NCBI RefSeq assembly: GCF_020382885.2
Contig: NC_058498.1
Span: forward strand, 20,489,001-20,553,000
Direction: 5' to 3'
DNA from: Scatophagus argus
Lineage: Eukaryota; Chordata; Actinopteri; Scatophagidae
Length of the DNA stretch: 64,000 nucleotides
The notes under the pieces were generated by a model. The model searched no databases, was not told the origin of the DNA, and was given only the letters and a program-made list of their open reading frames with translations. Positions 24,432 through 61,830 of this stretch are shown piece by piece; within the stretch, counting starts at the first letter, position 1, and every line of letters starts with the position of its first letter. The position numbers and the translations under genes were made by a program.

Positions 24432-25187
24432 ATGAAGTACATAGCTCACACAGCTCACTTGCAGTTCTTGGGCCTGATAGAAGGAATCCTGGCATGGATC
24501 CTCATTATGGCCACGGTTGGCCTCAACGAGTGGCGGCTGTGGCACGTGGCTGATGAGTCTGTCATCACCTCAGGCATAGCCTGGGTGGGTATCTGGAGGG
24601 TGTGTTTCTACAGTCACGTCCTTCCCAAAATAGAGAACTGTCAAAGCATCAGCATCGCGGACCACTTTGTTCCTGCAGAGATCCCCGTGGCTCAGGTGCT
24701 GATGCTGCTGGGAGTGATCTGTGGCCTGGCAGCGAACATCAGTGCTGCAGTAGCTATGAGAATGGTCTACTTCTCTGTGGAGGATCGTAGGAAAATAAGG
24801 CTGGTCTTCATGCTGGCAGGGACCCTGTATGTGGTGACTAGTATGTCCTGCTTGGTGCCGCTCGGGTGGAACATGAACTCTGTACTGAACAACAGTACAA
24901 TAGACTTTCCTCCTGAATTCCATCTCCCCACAGCTCCTGTCAGGCAGCAAGTTGGCTCGGCTATTGGAGTGGGCATCTTCGCCTCCATACTGATGCTCAT
25001 AAGCGGACTGCTTTTTCTTTGCTACCGCTACGCCTGGCAGGCACTGAGCTCAGAGCCCCACAAAGACACCAAGGACCCTCTCCATGGTCCCTGGACAGAA
25101 ACGACCCTGACACCAACGTCTGAATTGCCAAACAGAGACTACTGTGGCAGAGATAATCCTGCATTTCACACTGAAGAAGCCTCATGA
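24432..25187 (+). CDS. cldn34: Claudin-34-like tight-junction protein, single coding exon
   Basis: This is a four-span claudin-fold protein of about 251 aa. TM1 is FLGLIEGILAWILIMATVGL. The first extracellular loop has NEWRLW, then GIWRVC and a second Cys (ENCQ), the W...GLWxxC...C claudin signature with GIW in place of GLW. TM2 is VLMLLGVICGLAANISAAVA, TM3 lies around LVFMLAGTLYVVTSMSCLVP and TM4 around VGIFASILMLISGLLFLCYR. The tail of about 50 residues ends EEAS, lacking the usual YV PDZ ligand. I chose Met 24432 (A at -3) because the preceding sequence is not claudin-like. In-frame ATGs at 24324 and 24372 exist, and a splice acceptor near 24345 probably makes the first unusable. The EWR.W and WRVC features and the position between shroom2 and wwc3 match CLDN34, which lies in the same neighbourhood on human Xp22. 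The CLDN34 assignment rests on recall, not alignment. Confidence 0.87.
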   Translation: MKYIAHTAHLQFLGLIEGILAWILIMATVGLNEWRLWHVADESVITSGIAWVGIWRVCFYSHVLPKIENCQSISIADHFVPAEIPVAQVLMLLGVICGLAANISAAVAMRMVYFSVEDRRKIRLVFMLAGTLYVVTSMSCLVPLGWNMNSVLNNSTIDFPPEFHLPTAPVRQQVGSAIGVGIFASILMLISGLLFLCYRYAWQALSSEPHKDTKDPLHGPWTETTLTPTSELPNRDYCGRDNPAFHTEEAS

Positions 25188-26035
25188 TAATCAAATGTAT
25201 TTGTTTGTTTGTTAAATTTGTAATTGTTTTCCTCTATGGGAAAGTGACTTAGACAATATCAGAGACTGGAGACTAACAGTATGGGTTAGATGGTGGAACA
25301 GTAGCCATGTTATCTTAGCAAAAACACTGTAAGCTACACTTCAGAAGCATCGACTATGTAACATTCAAATGTCTGCATCTTCTCTGTATTAGAGAAAATG
25401 CATTCAAGATTTATTGCCAGCACACAACGTCACATAAAGCTTCAGTAACACAAGTCAGACTGGTTCATCTAGGACAAACTAGCTAGTAACTTCAAAATAA
25501 CACTGTCATATAATCACTTTATAAGTTCTTATGTCTAAGTTAGCTCTTTAGCTAATGTTCCACTGTGTTTTCAAGCCTGTCGCTCACATTGTTTGTCCCC
25601 CATTTGTGCTAACTAGTGGGGGTTTACACATCCAGAGCAAAATTAGCATTTAGTTGGAGCTGTGTTTATATGTCCTCCTGATTATCCACTATTAGCCTCA
25701 CTCTCATTCTATAACTGTTTAGGTTTTAAGCAACTGGAAGTTATTTAGCTTAAATTAGCCCATTAGCTGCTATGTGCTCCACGACTTTCATCAGCTTGTT
25801 CCTCTCCACATCTGTCTGCCTTTGATACTGACTCTGAAATGCTCAATAAAGCCATTGCAAATTACAGAGTTGGTAATAATTTGGGTTTGTCACTACTAGC
25901 GACACCTTTCTTAACACCTATTGTTAATGTAAAAATCTCAATTAAGGCTGCTAATTTTGCACTGTTGAATAATGTATTTTGTATGAGATGATATGTATTC
26001 CTGTCATGTTTTTAATAAAAATCTACAGATGCCAG
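25188..26035 (+). other. Claudin-34-like 3' UTR with polyadenylation signals
   Basis: Non-coding AT-rich sequence with AATAAA at 25845-25850 and 26014-26019. Either could end the transcript. Confidence 0.6.
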
Positions 26036-29000
26036 CTTGATCCTATTTCAACTTCATGCTGCTCATGTGTAGACCAGCCATATTGGATTTGTGCTGCCAG
26101 AGTTCAGGGACAGATGTGGTAATATACTTTATCTCTCCAGTATTACACAATATGTCCCATTCAAAGTAAGCAATCTGAGTGTTCCTGTATTGACTGATCA
26201 GCATTACCATAACTAAGACTTGGGGAGGTGACATTGCATGCCGAGGTGTGGGCTTCTAACAGGCCCCATGTGAAGAGGCATCTTAGCGGGTCAGGTTGAC
26301 TGGAGGCCCTGCTCATGTGACCTGGGTAGGAGGCTGACGAGAGCAGGCATGTGAGTATGAAGAGGGGGCTGTCTCACAGTATTGTTGCTGCAGAAGACAC
26401 ACACACACACTCAAGGCTGCACCTCTCTGGAGGCGGCTAGCTGCTGAGGAACAAAAGGCTCTTCAGCTGAGCACAGCTCTCTGTCAAAAACACAAGTCCC
26501 AGAAGTGGATGAAAGGTAGACCTGCTCTGACCACTCCTGCAAGATTGTGAGGTTCTTTATCACAAGCAGTCAAAAACAGCACACTTGGTTCCAGTAATCT
26601 GCAACAGGAGAACCACTGCTATTAATTTAACCAACTGAACATTATTCAAAAGCATTTCTCTAGATAAGAGATTTGGGAAAGGTATTTAAATAATTCTCAG
26701 CGGATCTTGTCGTCTCTGTCTTCACCACCCTCCCACCTCTTTCATGCACATTCCCCTCTACAGATAAGACTGACATAATAATGTGAGCAGGCTATGTTTT
26801 ATCTAATCTGTTAGGGTAAGTCATCTACTCTCAGCTATAATGTATAATGGTGGAACACAGATAAGAAGGCTCTGAGAGAGAAAGAGACGATGTACAATTA
26901 AGAACCTTTAAGTTGGGTTGTATCAGAAAACGGTGAACGTGGTGAGATTATATTTTCCGATTCAGGAGATATAATTGGTAGTAAACTCTGATTATAAGAA
27001 TGATTTTACCTCATATTCTTTTACCTTCTTAGCAGATTCCTGAAAACAATCCAAGACATCAAAATCAGATAAAAATTATTATGGTCTTTGCTATCGGCAC
27101 ACGTAGTCAGGAATGGAAAGCACTATAAATACATTTACTCAGACCCTTTGGTTGGGAACTACTGGACTAAACCATTGTAGTCAATTTATAGCGATTAAAG
27201 TATTTGAAATGAGCTCCGCCTCCATCAGCTACAATCATAAAATGCTGCATACAATTAATACTAACAATCTAATGATGCTGTGACGCTATATTCCTGCAGA
27301 ATGAGCACTTTTGATACTTTCAGTAATTTTTTCTCACAGTAACCCTGTACTTGCAGGACTTTTACTTGTAATGGATGGTACTTGTCTTTATCTAACTTTG
27401 TTCTTATCCCTGCTTGCGAGATAAGACATATAAGGGGATTTTGTTGACATATTGTAGTTGTGAGGGTGTAGGGTGTTGAGCATATGCAAGATATTGCACT
27501 GATTATCAAATCTTATCAACGTTTGAACTCTGAATGGAATCATCTCCAAATCCATCTGAAGTGTCAGAGGGTTCATAGTGCAGTAAGTCATTTTACAAAG
27601 ATAGTAAGATCATTTGAAGATATTTTTTGCACTTTAATCACTAATGCTTATCATCTCCTCAGAGTATTTTTGTTTATTTGCAATGGGATGCATTTAAACA
27701 TAATTTTGTATCCCATTTCCGTTGTGTTGCCACATTGCCTGGCCCCACAGTACTTATGGTAATCAAAAAGGACATCTCTGCAGTTGTTTTTACTGCCTTT
27801 CCTGCTGATAGATGCCCTTGCACTGGGAGACACCAGGCAGCTTCCTGCAGCCTATGTGTGCCGCATCAGAGGATAGGAGGGAGCCTTTAAATCCGCTTTA
27901 CGAGGCCTGACAGAGCCAGTTTTTATATACTCAGACGTTAAGTCTGTCCCATCTCAGGCAACATATGCTTCTGTGACAACATCATTATCACTCATTAACT
28001 TCATTCTCTAAGCACAGACTACGCAAAAAGCACCATCATTAGGCTGTGGAGGTTTAGAAATCACCCTCCTTTAATGCAATAGCACATTTATGTCACTGTA
28101 CTTGTGTTTGTGTAAATGACACAGAGTTCTGGAGTGCAGACAGCGGCGGCGCCCTCTGACCTTGGCAAATTTGTGTAATTATGTCAAAGCGAGAGCCGCA
28201 AGGGCAACCTGTTCTACATTCTTCACAGTACATACTGCCCATTAGAGCATTCATTAAACACAGCTTAGCTCAGCGAGTGACCAGGAAATCTGATGGAATT
28301 AGTCTCAAGCTGCGTTTCCACCACCGCAGACACACCTGACGGACCAAGACTGCTGTTTTCAGTCCCTCCACCCCTCTGCTCAGCTTGTCATCTGGTTACA
28401 GAGCGACAAGGGCCCACTTCAGACCAAAATAAGTTCAGGGTTTATGTGACTAAAGGATGACCCGATGGGTAAAAAGCAAAAGGGCAGCCATGTTTCCACC
28501 TCAGATATAACTGGAAAAAAATGCGCTCATTGTTTCATCCAGATAATTGTCACAGCTTCTCACTTTTATAAATATAAATTGAAAAATAAATGAACATATT
28601 CAGCATATTCGGGGGAATAAAACACTGGCACCCTTTAAACTTTTTAAAACAAAAAAGAGACAACTTTACAATAAAATTTCAATATAAATCTTTATGTGAT
28701 TCATCTGAATGTGCTGCGCAATACAGCACAGAACACACAGCGTTCTCTAGGTTTTAGCATTTAGAATAACTTACAATCACAGCATTTTGAAAGCGTCCTG
28801 TAAAACAGACTCGAAATGGTATTTACTTCTTTGCTGCCACTGATAAGAGAAGGATTCTGAAGTCATGCCAGAAAAAGGAATATAAAGCATTTTATAAAAC
28901 ATGTCTTTAAAAAAAAAAATTAATTTCACTCATTGCAGCTGGTTCTCTGAAAATGATGAATTATGCATGTGCGTCATTAGAAATTACTGCAACACATAGT

Positions 29001-29221
29001 CACTGAGGATTTGGTGGTGTTCGCTACAGGGTCTTATTTTCACTATTTTACATAACATTTGATCAAAACCCACAAGTGATAAAGCAACCGTTCTACAGGA
29101 TGAAGTGTTTGATATAAAACCAGATATTTACATAATTTCAAAGCAGTTTGAAGCGCAGCTCTACATGTGATTGTGTTGTGCTGTCAGTCTCTATGCAGGT
29201 CACTCTATTGTGATTTGTCCC
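26036..29221. other. Intergenic between the two convergent claudin genes
   Basis: No coding exons were recognised. The block 28120-28460 is GC-richer and more complex than its surroundings and may be a conserved non-coding element. The stretch just right of the claudin stop on the - strand, 28500-29221, should hold its 3' UTR, but I see no clear AATAAA in that orientation. Confidence 0.65.
28120..28460. promoter_or_regulatory. Candidate conserved non-coding element between the claudins
   Basis: Complex, non-repetitive, moderately GC-rich sequence (for example 'gcggcggcgccctctgacct', 'aaagcgagagccgcaag') sits in AT-rich surroundings without an ORF. Conservation was not tested. Confidence 0.25.
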
Positions 29222-29880
29222 TTAAACATATTCTGGGCGCTTCCTGAAGGAGACATCTGGATTCATGACCTGGTATCTCCGCTGCAGCACAGGCTGAGGC
29301 TCCACCTGTGAACATAAGCAAGGGGTGACCAACAGGAGCCCGGCCACTATGAAAAGAAATCCCCCGGCCCAGCCGCAGAACAGGGCATCTCCAAACTCCC
29401 ATCGTGGCACCACATCGGGAACTTTATCATCAAAGAAATGTATCACAGCAAAATGGGCCATGTAGGAAACGGGGATCAGACACAACACTCCAGACATCAT
29501 CCCCAGCACCCCTCCTATGATGGTTAAAGTCCTCTTGGTTCGGTGCCCTCCGCGTTCTCTACAGCTATTGACCATATGAAGTCCAGGTATAGCCACCAGC
29601 ATTCCCAGCATGCCCAGAGCAAGGGATGCACACATGAGGATGCGGGCCAACTTGAGGTCACTGGAGAGGCCCAGCAGGCTGTCGTAAGCTCTGCACTCCA
29701 TGCCCCCAACATCCTGGACCACACATGTCTCCCACAGGCCCAGCTCGTAGCTCTCTACTGGCAGCAGCGCAGTAGACATGGTCAGCCACTGCGGCAAAAT
29801 AGTGGTGGCTAAAGCGCACAGCCATGCTCCGACATACACCAGCATCCCCAGCAGCTCCAAAGCGCAGGCGCACGTGTTCA

Positions 29881-29881
<1 letters not shown>
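29222..29881 (-). CDS. Claudin of the CLDN22/CLDN24 type, single exon
   Basis: This is a 219-aa claudin, close to the 220 aa of human CLDN22. TM1 is around ELLGMLVYVGAWLCALATTI. Loop 1 has LPQWL, ELGLWETCV and a second Cys in GGMECRAYD, the full W-GLW-C-C signature. The segment YDSLLGLSSDLKLARILM and the second loop VPDVVPRWEFGDALF closely resemble CLDN22/24 as I recall them. TM2 is around CASLALGMLGMLVAI, TM3 around IIGGVLGMMSGVLCLIPVSY and TM4 around GWAGGFLFIVAGLLLV. The C-terminus, RPEYV, is a typical claudin YV ligand for ZO-1 PDZ1. I start at Met 29881 because the upstream in-frame extension (to 30082) is translated microsatellite (RERERE) and non-claudin sequence. Human CLDN22/24 adjoin WWC2; here the gene adjoins wwc3. 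Confidence 0.9.

Positions 29882-29918
<37 letters not shown>
29881..29918. repeat. (TC)n / (GA)n microsatellite abutting the claudin start codon
   Basis: About 38 bp of TC with one TTT interruption, immediately 5' of the claudin ATG on the - strand. The transcript would carry a (GA)n tract directly before AUG. Confidence 0.95.
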
Positions 29919-29919
<1 letters not shown>

Positions 29920-30200
29920 CCTCCACGCTTGACAGAACCACAAGAGTTCTTCTTCTCTGGCTGCACTTCAGATGGAGAGGCCTGTGGATTTCCAGTCGGG
30001 ACAAGAGCTGCTCACAGCACCTGATAATTAGAGTTGACCGCTCAGGCTCTGGACTCTGAGCTCTTTCACAAACAGTTCCCACTCAGAGGAGCACACATCT
30101 TCTATTGCAGGGAGGAGAGGGGCCCGTTCGGCCCTCCCCTTTGTGGTCCTCCTGCTCCGGCTGCTGTGCCAATGGGCAGCAGAGAGAGAGCCTATCTCAA
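29919..30200 (-). promoter_or_regulatory. Probable promoter and 5' leader of the CLDN22/24-like gene
   Basis: GC-richer sequence upstream of the claudin on the - strand. It has a CCAAT box at 30169-30173 (as ATTGG on the gene's strand) and GC-rich runs near 30120-30170. No convincing TATA box was seen. Confidence 0.4.
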
Positions 30201-32149
30201 AAGCAGGCCACGAGGGATGATATTAAATGTAGAAGGCATATCACACTGTGTACTTTTAGGTGAGAAATTAACCCCCTTATGTCCATTTGTGTACATCTTG
30301 TGTATCCTCACTGAGGATTAAATAAGGGGACAAATGATCATGGGTCAGTACAGTCAAGTTATTATTTACATGCCATGCCAAACCAAGATAAGCTTCTCAC
30401 AAACTGAGCTGCCTCTGGAGATACAATAAAGTCTCCTGTTTTGAATGTGTGTGATGAAGATTAGAACTCCTTTTAACATAACTCAGTAAGTGTTCATTTT
30501 CTAAACTTGTGAGGAAACTTAAGTCATAAATACAGAATTATTAGTAAGTATAATGAGGGGCGTCCTCCTTACGAAATAATGAATTTATTATCTATGTAAT
30601 CAAATTATGCAAGGAAAATGAAATCTGCTCAGTTTATAATGAAATGTGTTGATTATGATATGTGTATCTAGTTAATAAAAATGCGCCACATTTTTTAAAT
30701 GTATTATATTCATAAGTGTGGTAGCTGGTGTCGTAGTCAGGCTTTTTGCAGCATGTGACTGAAACAGAAAAAACAGTACAACTTATTGTGCGCTCTCATA
30801 TGAACACTACATAGCCTGTGGGAAATGATCGTAGGAGGCAACAGATCAAAGCTGATGTGAGAAAACATTTCCCAGTCACACACATGCTGTGGTGCACAAC
30901 AAGCAACAAACACGCAAACAAAAATGCACAGATAAGATCTCCAGACTGCTAAACTCCTCCTTCCCTGGAGAACAAAATGCTCAGCTGACTGCACTGACAT
31001 CTTCAAAAAGAGTGGACATCTTCATAAAGAGTCCACGTACTCACACACATAGTTAGCTGTACTGGTGTCAGTCTGCGGCTCATTGTCTGCGCCAGGGAAT
31101 TAAGTTAATGGCAATTCCAAACCCCACTTGAAAACGTCAATATTTTCTTCCACAGTTTCAGAAGCACAACTACAGGAAACAATATCCTCAGTGACAGAGA
31201 GAAAGTAAGCACTTGGCAAAATGACAACCTGTCTGTTCCAACTGACTAGAAAATTTCTCTTGAAATTCATGTCATACTGAATTTCAGTGACTGCACAAAC
31301 TATGAGGAAAACAGAAGTTTAATCAGTGTTGTTGCATTTTCTGCTGGTCACAGATAGAGGTCATCAAAGCTCCTGGATTGCCCACAGAATCAAAAACACT
31401 AAATCCAACTCCATCTCAATGCAGACATGACAAACACTCAAAACTCACACACAAACACCCAGTGCATGTATGGTATTACCTATTAATGTGATTTATCTAT
31501 TAGTATAATTTTGTAATGTGGTTTTGTATATTCTGTTCTTATTTAATACTTAGTATTTTTCTCCCATTTTTCTCCCATTACTTAGTATTTTGTTTGTGAA
31601 CCCTTGAACTGGCTTGTCTAGATGGAGTGCAGCCATTTTTAATGTTGTCAGTTGTTGTCAGTTACACCTGTGTCTTCCTGCTATGACTTGTCAAAATGGT
31701 CTTGATTGAAGGAAGAGGGGGCCTGGTCTCTCTTCTCGGAGGATACTGACAGTGGGTAGTTGGTGTTGTAAATGCTGTTACGGCTATTGGAGGCCGCCAC
31801 TGGGTGGCGCTGCTGTACCACTTAATGAACCCCGCTGTGAACAACAAATCCCAGGTTTGTCACAGTGTTTAAGGGGGAGTTGTCAACTGATTTAAATCAC
31901 AGTTAGACTCGTGGAAACAATTAATCCGTTTCTGTTATGACCCGTTTTAACATAACGATAGTAATAATTTATTTTAAGAAGTTAATGACATGTGCGAATC
32001 CACAGGTTGTTATTTGAAAGCTGCATGTCGGATTAAGTTTTTCTTATTGTTGCCTTTATTATCAGCCACTTCTGCTGAATTAGCACGTTGAGGTAAAACA
32101 CAGAACACATTTTACAGTCCTTATTTTCACAACGATAATGGGCAATAAT

Positions 32150-32150
<1 letters not shown>
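30201..32150. other. Intergenic between the divergent claudin and wwc3 genes
   Basis: AT-rich. No exons, RNA genes or recognised repeats. Confidence 0.7.
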
Positions 32151-59438
<27,288 letters not shown>

Positions 59439-60200
59439 GAGCTTGCCTCTGTATTATGTGATTAACATGAAGTATTTGTCAAATTTTCTGAGCTCATGAA
59501 GTACAAAGTTCTTTCTACCAAGGACGCTGGCAGGGTGACACGGATGATGTTGAAGATGAGAAGGTTTCACATTTTCAGAAGTGTTTGTGCGCCCATCCTC
59601 ACCGTGAACACACTAGACACACAGTTATCAACAACAGCACGGCAGTTCATTTCCTCTCTGGGGAAGACGCCTCTCATAAGGAAGCAGCATCTCTTTGCTC
59701 ATACTGTATGAGTTACCCCTGTTGTTTGTGCTTACAAAAGGCTGGAAGACGGGAACAATAGTCGGTTTGGACAAATTCACTGTACTGTAACTTATTTTAT
59801 AGTACTTTTCCTTGAAGGAAATTAAAAAAACAAAACAAAAAAAAAAACAAAAAACAAAAACGCTTCCTGCTTTTTAAGTCTATTTTGTAGCTTTGAACAA
59901 ATAGCACTTCAATGTTTTTACATACAGTTAAGTGGAATTATTGTCTGATTTTCTGTTACCTAATTCTTAAGAGTTATTTACACAAAATGTCACTTTGTAA
60001 TCCACTTTTATTACAGATGTCATTGTCCTCTTGTTGTTATTAAAATTAATATTATTTCATGTACTTTTCAATATATGGATGAATATATGAAACACTGTAT
60101 TCAGATTTTTTTTTTATGATGTCTGTATGAACATCTGCAGTGTTACCTCTTGTGAAGATAAAATCATTAAACCACATCGTGACGCTGAGCTTTTTAATAT
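59439..60200 (+). other. wwc3: wwc3 3' UTR
   Basis: AT-rich sequence with an A-rich stretch (59820-59860). There is no AATAAA in the first 700 nt; ATTAAA variants occur at about 60038 and at 60166-60171. The latter is the best candidate polyadenylation signal. Confidence 0.55.
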
Positions 60201-60231
60201 TTTTATGTTCCAGATGCACATGTAAAGAAGA

Positions 60232-60237
60232 TTTATT
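60232..60237 (-). terminator. Candidate traf3ip2 polyadenylation signal (AATAAA on - strand)
   Basis: TTTATT on + reads AATAAA on -. It would give a 3' UTR of about 1.6 kb and ends within about 100 bp of the proposed wwc3 end. Confidence 0.4.
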
Positions 60238-61830
60238 TCATCTCTGCAGGGATGAGCACATATTGTGCACACAAACACTTTCTTTAAATGTGTCACAACA
60301 TTACACGTGATTTTCCTCCAACCACAGACAGGTTGTGATGACCCATTTGAGTTGATTCTTGAGAAGCCGTATCACACACCAGGCAGGCAGCTGTGTCAGC
60401 TAGTCATCTTGATACGACATCCTGTCTAAGCCTTCACACAGAAGCCCCTGGAAGCCAGGGAGAGGCACAAAGTCACTGAGACACAGCAGTTTGTTGGTAG
60501 AGCTGTCATTAGTGGACAAGCACACCTAAGCCTCCACATTCTCGCGCCTCATTCCTAAAAACAGAAAAATGCAGTACGCTGTTTGTCAAATATGCTCGTA
60601 GCCCTGCAGGCAAACCAGTCCCAGGTCTCTGCTTGTCTTGCTTAACTGTCAACGCTGTCAACACAAACACTGTATGTGTTTCTAAGAGGAGATGTCAATG
60701 TAGGCACAAGTCTTCTGCAACGCACCTGCAGTTCACACAATTCTACAGTCTGAATGGTCAGAACATTCTTAGTTTTACAATACAAAATTAAAAATGTCTA
60801 ACATCAGTGTCTGTCTGTAGAGTCAGCATAGGACCATCTCATTTTTGACCAAAATACCAAATATGTTTGCTTGTTTTAGCCCCTTTTTTTCCCAAATAAC
60901 ATATGACTCATCTAACTACATATTAATTAGCCGAGATCAACTTGCAGAGACCAGAAACTTACATTTGAATGGTCCGTTAACTTCACAGCTGCTTCTCGTG
61001 GTAAGCCACTGGCTTGTGATTTTTAATTTGTAAAAGGGCTAAAATGTGCAAAAACATGGCTTTTTATGCATTCAGACGCAGTCGGTGCCTCGTTTATCTG
61101 TAAAAACTACATTTAAAATAATGCTAAAAAAATACTCTTTATAAACAATATCTACCACATGCTGTAAAAACAAAACAAAAAAACAGTAAATTCTGTTATT
61201 TTTACTCTTAAGAATACAACAGTAAGTCCATCCAGCTGGCCACCTGTTTGCATTAGACAGACGATGCAATAACAAAGACAATATGGTTGATGCAACCAGG
61301 GAGCGTGCATCAGTGTTTACCTGTTGTAATTAAAATCTCTACTGGTCCATTCTGCAAAGATATCAGACTATTCATCTTATCTGTCACATTTAATTAAACA
61401 ACACATGCACACACAAGTCCTACATGATAAATCATTCTTTTATGAGGACAAGCGGTCATACTCCAAGAATGAAATTTAAATTGGGCAGAACTAAAGCTTG
61501 TACCTGTCAGGCTGTAAATTTAATCAGCTTGGACTGGCCCCAGTAAACATTACTCATGGCACTGATGCACACCAACAAGCCGCAGGAACCAAGAGGCTTA
61601 ACTGTTGACAATGGCACTTTTTTTCTGTGCGTTAAGATGACTATTATCTAATTACCCAAAATACACGATAATAAAAGATCACACAGCACCCTTAACAGTA
61701 ACTTAAAATGTAAATCGACGTAAAACATCATCCTGCACCCACATGCCTGTTCACCTCAACAAAGACCAGTAGTTCTCCAGAAAGTTTTTTTCAAATATTT
61801 CAGTTCAGGCTGTTTCAGGTCAGAGGTCTT
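60238..61830 (-). other. Probable traf3ip2 3' UTR
   Basis: Non-coding, AT-rich, downstream of the TAG at 61831-61833 on the - strand. No coding exon or repeat recognised. Confidence 0.5.

Noticed and set aside
24324..25187. 287-aa version of the claudin-34-like protein
   Set aside because: The first ATG lies upstream of a probable splice acceptor and the N-terminal 36 residues are unlike any claudin N-terminus.
29222..30082. 286-aa version of the CLDN22/24-like protein starting at 30082
   Set aside because: The extra 67 residues are not claudin-like and include translated (GA)n repeat. The 219-aa form fits the family length and topology.
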